Assembly (NCBI GenBank): GCA_944358495.1
Contig: CALVRF010000005.1
Coordinates: 1 to 29,144 of the forward strand
Source of the DNA: an uncultured Bacilli bacterium
GTDB taxonomy: Bacteria; Bacillota_I; Bacilli_A; RF39; UBA660
DNA: 29,144 nt
Direction: 5' to 3'
Position 1 is the first letter of the stretch; every line of letters starts with the position of its first letter. Below are positions 23,678-29,144 of the stretch, in pieces. The notes beneath the pieces were generated by a model. It saw only the letters and a list, made by a program, of their open reading frames with translations. It did no database searches and had not been told where the DNA came from. Both the position numbers and the translations under genes were made by a program.

Positions 23678-24301
23678 ATGCAAGATATAATATTAGATGT
23701 GATGAATCAATTTGGTTATTTTGGGGTTTTTTTAATGATTGCTATTGAAAATGTTTTTCCACCTATTCCATCAGAAGTAATTTTATTATTTGGGGGATTT
23801 ATGACTACCAAGACTAGTTTAAATGTTGGAATTATGACGATTGCTGCGACTTTAGGATCTATTGTTGGTGCTATTGCTTTATATTATATTGGGAAAATTT
23901 TCAACAAAAAAAGGCTTAAAAAGATAATTGGGGGTAAGATTGGAAAAATCACCCATTTAAAAAACGAAGACATTGATAAAGCTGATTTATGGTTTGATAC
24001 TAAAGGATATAAAACAGTGTTCTTTTGTCGCTTTGTTCCAATTTTAAGAAGTTTGATTTCGATTCCGGCGGGAATGAGTGAAATGCCGATGAAAAAATTT
24101 TTATTATATACGGCTTGTGGTTCCGTAATCTGGAATTTTGTTTTGATTTGTTTAGGATCAGTGGTTGGTAAAAACTGGACAAAAATTTTAACGGTTTTTG
24201 ATACTTATACACATGTGGTAGTGATAGTATTAGCTATCTTGTTTATTATTGGTATATATATTTTTTATAAAAAAAGGGTTAAAGATGGCAGACGTAATTA
24301 A
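23678..24301 (+). CDS. Second DedA family membrane protein
   Basis: A 207-residue DedA/VTT protein. It has IAIENVFPPIPSEVILLFGGF (about 21-41; a Glu and the double Pro of the re-entrant loop), GAIALYYIGKIF, and the signature FFCRFVPILRSLISIPAGMSEM with essential Arg and Pro. A basic C-terminus (KKRVKDGRRN) follows. The ATG at 23678 is nine bases from AAAGGAG; the GTG just before it is less likely. The PAP2 gene overlaps its last 17 bases, so they form an operon in undecaprenyl-type lipid traffic. Confidence 0.93.
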   Translation: MQDIILDVMNQFGYFGVFLMIAIENVFPPIPSEVILLFGGFMTTKTSLNVGIMTIAATLGSIVGAIALYYIGKIFNKKRLKKIIGGKIGKITHLKNEDIDKADLWFDTKGYKTVFFCRFVPILRSLISIPAGMSEMPMKKFLLYTACGSVIWNFVLICLGSVVGKNWTKILTVFDTYTHVVVIVLAILFIIGIYIFYKKRVKDGRRN

Positions 24302-24749
24302 AAGACATAAAGAAAAATTTACATGGATAATTTTGTTTATTTGTTTGCTTATTTTTATAGGCTTAGTAGAGGATATATTTGAGTTTAAAATATTACAAAT
24401 GGACATTGCTGGTTATCAATTTATTTTAGAATATATCATTAGTGATTTTTGGACTCCAATTATGAAAGTGATAACATGGTTTGGAGGTTTTTACGGAATA
24501 ATTATTATAACTATTTTATTACTAGTCTTTATTAAAGATTATAAAACAAAAATAATGATAACGCTTAATTTATTAATAATTACCTTATTTAATCAAAGTT
24601 TGAAATTTATCATTCAAAGACCTAGGCCAACGGAAAATCCTCTTATAAGTGAAAATGGGTATAGTTTTCCTTCAGGGCATTCAATTGGCATGATTGGAAT
24701 AATATTTAATTTAATATCTGCTAGGGTTATACTTCCTTCAGCAATATAA
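24285..24749 (+). pseudogene. PAP2 phosphatase, C-terminus deleted
   Basis: Membrane phosphatase of the PAP2/BcrC/PgpB type. It has several N-terminal membrane segments, motif 1 as KFIIQRPRP, and motif 2 as YSFPSGHS, then stops within about 20 residues. The third motif (SRxxxxxH), needed for catalysis, is missing. From about 24700 the sequence is the reverse complement of an MBL-like gene, so the tail (ARVILPSAI) is accidental. The start at 24285 overlaps dedA. Confidence 0.8.
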
Positions 24750-25123
24750 TCAGTAATCTTGTAGATGTTTTTATCGAAAGGTGTTCTAAATACTTTGGTA
24801 AAGTTATCAATTAAATCTTTTTCGCCGCTATGATATCCATATTCATCAGCTTTATGAGTGGCATATTTTTTACTATTTTTAAGAAATGTTCCTCCACCCA
24901 TATGATATGAAAGTAAAACTCCATCTATTTTCGCATTTAATAAATTTATATATTGTTCTAATTCTTTTTTATTATCATAAAATGCGGGTGATTCAATGAT
25001 GGCTAATTTGTTATTTTTTTCTAAAATAATTACTTGATCGACAATGGCATCATTAGTATTGTAATTATGAAGTTTTATATTATTAATGTCATAAACTAAG
25101 ACATAGCCTTTATTTAAATTCAT
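24614..25123 (-). pseudogene. MBL-fold-like hydrolase, C-terminus deleted
   Basis: Resembles a metallo-beta-lactamase-fold family of gut bacteria: DQVIILEKNNKLAIIESPAFYDN, DGVLLSYHMGGGTFL. The usual HxHxDH metal motif is replaced by YHMGGG, as in divergent members. From about 24712 down (after LNIIP) the frame reads antisense PAP2 sequence, so the C-terminal third is lost. The start is odd: AAGGAG lies next to another ATG that opens a 9-codon frame (MKKTKNEFK), while the ATG at 25123 is 18 bases away; a frameshift at the beginning is possible. Confidence 0.65.
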
Positions 25124-25431
25124 TTTTCGTTTTTTTCATTTCTCCTTCTATGTTTTCAAAGATAGACGTCTTTGTCTTTGACACTTTAATTATATGATAA
25201 AACATGATATTTGGGAAATCTGCACTTTTTTGTAAGATACTTACCATTTGGTATAAACCTAATAACTACAAGGGGTGAAAACAAAAAATCAATCGTTGAA
25301 TCTGATTGATTTGCTTTTAATCATCTAGTCCTAATAAAATATCAATTTTCTCTTTATTGTTTTTTAAGTAGAAGTAACCTCACCGACTATATTAGCATGA
25401 AAAACCTTATTATCTATTATGAGCTTAAATT
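25124..25431. other. Regulatory and decayed spacer upstream of the MBL-like gene
   Basis: It holds, on the minus strand, a TATAAT box (25189-25194) for the MBL-like gene, an imperfect 24-base dyad just downstream of it (25157-25180), and a perfect palindrome GTAAGATACTTAC (25232-25244) with an adjoining TACCA/TGGTA dyad (25242-25253). A hairpin AATCAATC/GATTGATT lies near 25288-25312. A plus-strand ribosome-binding-like AAGGGGTGA at 25268-25276 is not followed by a gene; a regulator gene may have been deleted here. Confidence 0.5.
25232..25253. promoter_or_regulatory. Palindromic operator candidate, HxlR-like setting
   Basis: GTAAGATACTTAC is a perfect 13-base palindrome, overlapped by TACCATTTGGTA. 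HxlR-type regulators often sit beside flavodoxin, cyclophilin-like and MBL genes like those decaying here; the assignment is inference. Confidence 0.4.
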
Positions 25432-25443
25432 TTATAACCATTC
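25318..25443 (-). pseudogene. Small cyclophilin-like fragment, frameshifted
   Basis: The ATG overlaps the flavodoxin end, with AGGTGAAGA upstream: MVIKFKLIIDNKVFHANIV looks like the first strand-turn-strand of cyclophilin-like (DUF) proteins found next to flavodoxins. After GEVTST a stop occurs; in another frame FYLKNNKEKIDILLGLDD follows up to a stop. The two pieces need not come from one gene; a deletion may have joined them. Confidence 0.4.
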
Positions 25444-25924
25444 TTCACCTCTATTTTTAGTTTGATGCACAAAAGCACCACGAATGACAAATTCATCAAT
25501 TACTTCCCCACCTTGGCATATATTTTTAATTTGCCTTGGTATATTCGCAAGGCCTGAGCCTTCATGAGTCACAAATGGTATAATGACTTTCCCTGTAAAA
25601 TCTACTTTGTTTAAGGCCATCACTAATTCTTCGGGCATATCACTCCAATAAACTGGACTTCCTATATAAATCACTTCATAATTGGAGCATTATGATTTTC
25701 TTACCTTTCTTTAGCTTTTTCAATACAGGTGTTGTAATCTTTGAAATATGGAACTTTAGGTTCTATTTTAAATGTATCAGCACCAGTTAATTCCTTTATA
25801 TATTCAGCTATAACTTCGATATGCCCCATTTCAATATAACCCACTGAATAATTTTCGTCGGCTCTGCTAAAATAAATAATTAGAATTTGTTGCCTTTATA
25901 ATTTGCTTTTTTACCAAATAACAT
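25432..25924 (-). pseudogene. Flavodoxin, decayed
   Basis: Pieces of one flavodoxin in successive frames. Start MLFGKKANYKGNK (25924, with GGGGTGA), then KILIIYFSRADENYSVGYIEMG (one missing A in a run of A), KELTGADTFKIEPKVPYFKDYN, a stop and a small deletion near 25705, and YIGSPVYWSDMPEEL to GEEWL at 25432. SRADENY and the GSPVYW loop are FMN-binding landmarks. At least two frame breaks make a functional product unlikely. Confidence 0.8.
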
Positions 25925-25982
25925 ATTTCACCCCTTTTATTTTATTATAGACTTTGGTTTTAGTCTTTTTTGCTATAACATG

Positions 25983-26008
25983 AAAAACTAGTACTATTGT
26001 GAGTACTA
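25983..26008 (-). terminator. Hairpin terminator, minus strand
   Basis: TAGTAC/GTACTA stem (25989-25994 with 26003-26008), 8-base loop, then GTTTTTC on the minus strand. It may back up the hairpin behind the prepilin-like gene. Confidence 0.5.
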
Positions 26009-26041
26009 ATTTTCAAGCTGCTGTTCTTTGCCGACACGCTG

Positions 26042-26073
26042 AATAAAAGCTTACCATGAGATAAGCTTTTATT
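26042..26073. terminator. Hairpin behind the prepilin-like gene
   Basis: A perfect 12-bp stem AATAAAAGCTTA/TAAGCTTTTATT (26042-26053 with 26062-26073), 8-base loop. The T tract on the minus strand is short. Confidence 0.7.
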
Positions 26074-26092
26074 TTATTATAAAATTAGAATT

Positions 26093-27982
26093 TTATCTAT
26101 TGACTCTAAAGATACTTATTTGTTGATTTTTAGTAAAGACAAATTTGCCCCTAGAACCTCCGGTAGTGATAATTTTATATTCCCCAGCTGGCCAACTTGA
26201 AATATTGAGTGTAATATTTTCATTATAGAATACTTTTCCGACTGGTGCCCAATTATACTTTTGGGTCCATGAAGCTATTTTGTAGAAACATGATGATGTG
26301 CCGGCTTTAGCTACACAAAGGTTTAACTTGGCATTAACCTGATAACTTACGGCATAATCATTCATGTGGAGTTTAATATTGAATCCTACAGTTGTTCCGC
26401 TAGCCCAAACACCAGAAACCTTTATGTAATTGTTATATAATTTTGTACATGTTGACCAGCTTACTTTTTCTTGGTTGTCAGGACAAATTAGTACATCATT
26501 GTTTACCACACTAGCGCTTACACAAGAGCCTGTATTATATTGACCTAAATTTCTTATCGTGTAATTGCCCGCATTATCTGTAGCTTTCGCAAAAACAGTG
26601 ATTTTGTTACCACAAGCAGTAGTTCCTGTTTTTGAAGAACTCCAACCGCTGTTATTGGCATTTGGTGTACTACTTGAAGTACTAAATAAATATTGAATAT
26701 TAGAGATTCCACTAGGTGAATCGGTAAATTTTGCCTCGGTAACTTTTCCAGTAGTTACATTTCCTCCACTTTGATATACCGGTCCATCGGCATCGCGTTT
26801 AATGAATAGTGAGCAATCAGAAGTATTACCAGCCTTATCTCTAACATAACCATAATAAGTTATTCCCGCAGTATTTTCCTTATGGGTTATTGTATCTTTT
26901 TTATTGTATGTTGGATTGCCGGAACTAACTAAACCATAACTATCAATACCGCTTTCCGTATCATTTTTATTTAAAGTGATTTTAACATCACTAGTATACC
27001 ATTGATTAGTACCGAAAGTACCCGAAGGCTTTAATTCACAGGTTGGTGGTGTGTTATCTTCAATAGATATAGCTCCATTTTCATCAGTCCCCTCACCAAC
27101 ATATTGCAATATATTACCAGCACGGTCTATAACAAAAAGATAATGTTTACCTAATGATAAAAATTCACTGACCGTACCAATTCCCCCATATGGTGACAAT
27201 TCAAATTTAATCCATTTATCAGAAGTGGTACTAGGCGCTTTATCAGTTTTACCAATATAATAAGCTGCCACCCCACTTTTAGTATCTGTCATTGTAATAT
27301 CTACTTGTTGCTGTGCATTATTATTCCACCCTCTTTTGGATAATTTAATCACTGAAGGTAATGCGGTATCAATTTTTTCCACTTTTTTTGTATTCTGAAC
27401 TAAAACGTTCCCATTAACATCTATGGTTTGCGCTTTAATTACTCCATCTTTATTATATGTTAGTTCAAATGTATCATTACTAACACTTTGCCAACCATTA
27501 CCATTATCATATTGATTAGTCCCTTCAAAATCAGGATAAACCACTTTAACAATTTTAGATTGTGACCATTGAGAATTACTAGGCTTAACTTCTATAATGA
27601 TATCCTTGGGACTTCGTGGTACACATTCACTATCAAAAGAATACTCTCTAACTCCTTCATTGGTTATTTTTACCGAAATTGTATCTTGACTGTCAAACTC
27701 TTTATCTTCAACAACATTTTTAACTGGATTAGCTAAAAGGCCGGTTTCTAATAAATCACCAATACTTACACAATAAATATTTCCTGATACATTAGAATAA
27801 GTTTCTTTATCACGGTCTAAATACTGAGAAACCGCTTCAAAGATAATTTCGTTTTGTATAAGTTCAACGTCATCTTCCCGTGAACTTACTCCATTTATTA
27901 TAGCGGGAATTATTAATAATAAAAGTAAACTTATAACCACTATAACTCCCAATAGCTCTGCCAAAGTAAACCCTTTATTCAT
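26093..27982 (-). CDS. Prepilin-like protein with large Ig-domain body
   Basis: A 629-residue protein that begins with a type IV prepilin leader, MNKG|FTLAELLGVIVV, with Glu at +5 and a long hydrophobic helix. Conventional pilins have 100-200 residues; here a body of about 600 follows, with repeated Ig/OmpL47-like modules (DTALPSVIKLSKRGW, NTPPTCELKPSGTF, DADGPVYQSGG) marked by KAGNTSD and DNAGNYT strands, and a Cys-containing C-terminal domain. It would be processed by a prepilin peptidase and displayed on the surface. The ATG at 27982 gives the proper short leader; the ATG at 27994 touches the ribosome binding site. No pilus assembly gene is in the window. Confidence 0.85.
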   Translation of the reverse strand: MNKGFTLAELLGVIVVISLLLLLIIPAIINGVSSREDDVELIQNEIIFEAVSQYLDRDKETYSNVSGNIYCVSIGDLLETGLLANPVKNVVEDKEFDSQDTISVKITNEGVREYSFDSECVPRSPKDIIIEVKPSNSQWSQSKIVKVVYPDFEGTNQYDNGNGWQSVSNDTFELTYNKDGVIKAQTIDVNGNVLVQNTKKVEKIDTALPSVIKLSKRGWNNNAQQQVDITMTDTKSGVAAYYIGKTDKAPSTTSDKWIKFELSPYGGIGTVSEFLSLGKHYLFVIDRAGNILQYVGEGTDENGAISIEDNTPPTCELKPSGTFGTNQWYTSDVKITLNKNDTESGIDSYGLVSSGNPTYNKKDTITHKENTAGITYYGYVRDKAGNTSDCSLFIKRDADGPVYQSGGNVTTGKVTEAKFTDSPSGISNIQYLFSTSSSTPNANNSGWSSSKTGTTACGNKITVFAKATDNAGNYTIRNLGQYNTGSCVSASVVNNDVLICPDNQEKVSWSTCTKLYNNYIKVSGVWASGTTVGFNIKLHMNDYAVSYQVNAKLNLCVAKAGTSSCFYKIASWTQKYNWAPVGKVFYNENITLNISSWPAGEYKIITTGGSRGKFVFTKNQQISIFRVNR

Positions 27983-28088
27983 ATTAAATATCATTCCTTC
28001 CGCTACGTTTAAGGCAAAAGATAAATGAAAAATTTTAGTGAAATTATTTATATCCTATCCGACAGCCTAACAAGTATACTATGGTTTT

Positions 28089-28118
28089 ATTATACCCGCC
28101 CACCCCTCCTAATGTCAA
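28089..28118 (-). promoter_or_regulatory. Promoter of the prepilin-like gene with G-rich spacer
   Basis: TTGACA (28113-28118), an 18-base spacer, TATAAT (28089-28094) on the minus strand. The spacer contains GGAGGGGTGGGCGGG (28095-28109), which is extremely G-rich for this genome. A leader of about 100 bases separates it from the start codon. Confidence 0.8.
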
Positions 28119-28282
28119 AAACTGGGGCGGAGTATTAAATAAAGAACTCAAATGAATTTTTAAATGCACCAATCAAAATAGTAATGGCGTATTTAGTGTT
28201 TTAATTATCAAATTTGTATAATATCAAAAAAAATATATAATATAAATCGCTGTTTTACCCATACTGAAAGGAGTTTTTGAAA

Positions 28283-28860
28283 ATGGGAAAACACTTAAAT
28301 CTAAGTCAAAGGATACTTATAGAAAGTAATCTTAATGAAAACACTAGCTTGAGAAAGATTGGAAAAATGTTAGGAAAACCCCATACTACTATTTCTAGAG
28401 AAATTCTAACTGGAAGAATTTTAGTTAAAGGAAATCGTTTTAATAATTTTAATACTAAATGTACTAAAACTGGCAAAGCACCTTTTGTTTGTAATGGTTG
28501 TCCTTAAAAAAATAAATGTAAGAAAAATCGTTATTTCTATTATGCAGAAGATGCCAATAATGATTACCGCAAAACTTTAGTTGAAGCTAGAACTGGTATC
28601 GACTTTGAAAATGATGAGTTCAGGAAAATGGACAAAATAATCAAAGAAGAAGTTGATAAAGGCCATTCATTTTATATGATTGTTTTAGATCATCCTGAAT
28701 TTAATATTACTGAAAGAACTTTATATTATTATCAAGAAAAAGGATATCTTCTTGTAAAAATGTCGATTTGCCAAGAATAGTTAGGTATCGTAAAAGAAAG
28801 AGAAAAGTTTCTAAAAACAAAAGTGAAAGAAAAGAAAATGAATGCAGATGTGAATGCAAA
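28283..28860 (+). pseudogene. IS30-family transposase remnant
   Basis: The N-terminal helix-turn-helix (KHLNLSQRILIESNLNENTS, KMLGKPHTTISREI) and the zinc-like CTKTGKAPFVCNGCP region are clear. A TAA (28505-28507) interrupts the frame, which continues with RYFYYAEDANNDYRKTL and GHSFYMIVLDHPEFNITERTLYYYQEKGYL. Near 28755 one A is missing from an A run, and the frame changes to DLPRIVRYRKRKRKVSKNKSERKENE. The catalytic DDE part is absent. GAAAGGAG precedes the ATG. Confidence 0.85.
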
Positions 28861-28925
28861 AAAATTATTAAAATTAGAACTCAGCAAATAAACATTCAGA
28901 AAAGTTGCGGATGCATGTCAAGACA

Positions 28926-28976
28926 AAAAAGAGCCAATTATCCAAGAGAAACGTTCTGAATAAAACAGCTCTTTTT
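28926..28976 (+). terminator. Possible terminator before tRNA-Trp
   Basis: AAAAAGAGC/GCTCTTTTT arms (28926-28934 with 28968-28976) with a 33-base loop. It follows a frame, interrupted by one TAA, which ends KKEPIIQEKRSE and may be the tail of a lost gene. Confidence 0.35.
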
Positions 28977-28984
28977 CATTATAT

Positions 28985-29022
28985 AAAAAACGGTTCTTCC
29001 TTGAAATATAAAGGAAAAACCG
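28985..29022 (-). terminator. Terminator of tRNA-Trp
   Basis: CGGTT-TTCCTT pairing with AAGGAA-AACCG (28991-29022, one mismatch), followed by six T on the minus strand, 11 bases after the tRNA 3' end. Confidence 0.85.
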
Positions 29023-29033
29023 GTATTTTCTCA

Positions 29034-29107
29034 TGGCAGGGGTTGAGAGAATCGAACTCCCAGCAAGGGTTTTGGAGACCCGTATGTTACCATTACACCA
29101 AACCCCT
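29034..29107 (-). tRNA. trnW: tRNA-Trp (CCA anticodon), CCA end encoded
   Basis: Cloverleaf on the minus strand. Acceptor AGGGGTT/AACCCCT with discriminator G and an encoded CCA end; D-arm GTGT/ACAT; anticodon loop CTCCAAA with anticodon CCA; T-arm GGGAG/CTCTC around TTCGATT. The anticodon stem has one outer C-T mismatch. It decodes UGG only, in line with UGA being stop. Confidence 0.95.
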
Positions 29108-29144
29108 AAATTTTTTGAACAAATAAATTATACCATATACTAAC

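Noticed and set aside
25952..25969. AGACT/AGTCT inverted repeat upstream of the flavodoxin remnant as a terminator
   Set aside because: The stem has only five pairs with an eight-base loop; it is too weak to call although a T run follows on the plus strand.
28905..29126. 73-codon open frame on the plus strand
   Set aside because: It runs over the tRNA-Trp and its terminator in antisense and has no start signal.
1..29144. Recoding of UGA to tryptophan, as in many Mollicutes
   Set aside because: TGA ends the DUF308 gene exactly at its terminator, and the tRNA-Trp anticodon is CCA; other genes end properly with standard stops.
1..29144. CRISPR array or prophage
   Set aside because: No regularly spaced repeats and no capsid, terminase or integrase genes were seen; the XRE protein alone is not phage evidence.

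Overview
The window looks like a chromosomal segment of a low-GC, Gram-positive-type bacterium (Bacillota). The evidence is AT-rich sequence, strong GGAGG or GGTGA ribosome binding sites, lipoproteins with lipoboxes, the c-di-AMP pair CdaA/CdaR, DedA proteins, LysM repeats and a TrmL-type tRNA methylase. The many short membrane proteins of unknown function and the surface proteins with a GYAAF-type leader suggest an uncultured gut lineage near the Mollicutes RF39/Erysipelotrichia group; that placement is inference. The standard code fits: UGA closes at least one well-defined gene and the tRNA-Trp has a CCA anticodon.

Layout. 1-3600 holds a truncated lipoprotein, small membrane proteins (DUF378, DUF308/HdeD) and cdaA-cdaR. 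3600-6904 is a minus-strand operon: thioredoxin-like lipoprotein, a stand-alone AAA+ protein resembling only the first ATPase module of ClpB/ClpC, a second thioredoxin-fold protein without cysteines, TrmL, and a membrane-anchored low-complexity protein. 6963-12457 has a LysM protein, a surface protein divergent from a small XRE regulator, a bactofilin-like membrane protein, a DUF2179 protein, a lipoprotein and a polyprenyl diphosphate synthase. 12847-17399 has a 609-residue all-helical orphan, a DUF308 protein, DedA, and two membrane proteins. Many intergenic gaps contain clear hairpin terminators.

17374-29000 is accessory and scarred. A group II intron (17374-19252, minus) sits directly after the terminator of an MGMT-like gene, and its 3' end supplies the last codons and stop of the convergent DUF5684 gene. 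Then come a CYTH protein, an istB remnant, an ISNCY (IS1202-like) element with a frameshifted transposase, a surface-protein paralogue beheaded by that element, a DUF5661 protein, a second DedA, a PAP2 phosphatase fused tail-to-tail with an MBL-like gene at a deletion junction, a decayed flavodoxin/cyclophilin-like cluster, a large prepilin-like Ig-domain protein with a G-rich promoter spacer, an IS30 remnant, and an intact tRNA-Trp.

No CRISPR array, rRNA or replication origin was seen. The most promising points for novelty are the AAA+/thioredoxin-fold operon, the intron-rewritten gene end, the palindrome over the surface-protein promoter next to an XRE gene, and the G-tract promoter of the pilin-like gene.
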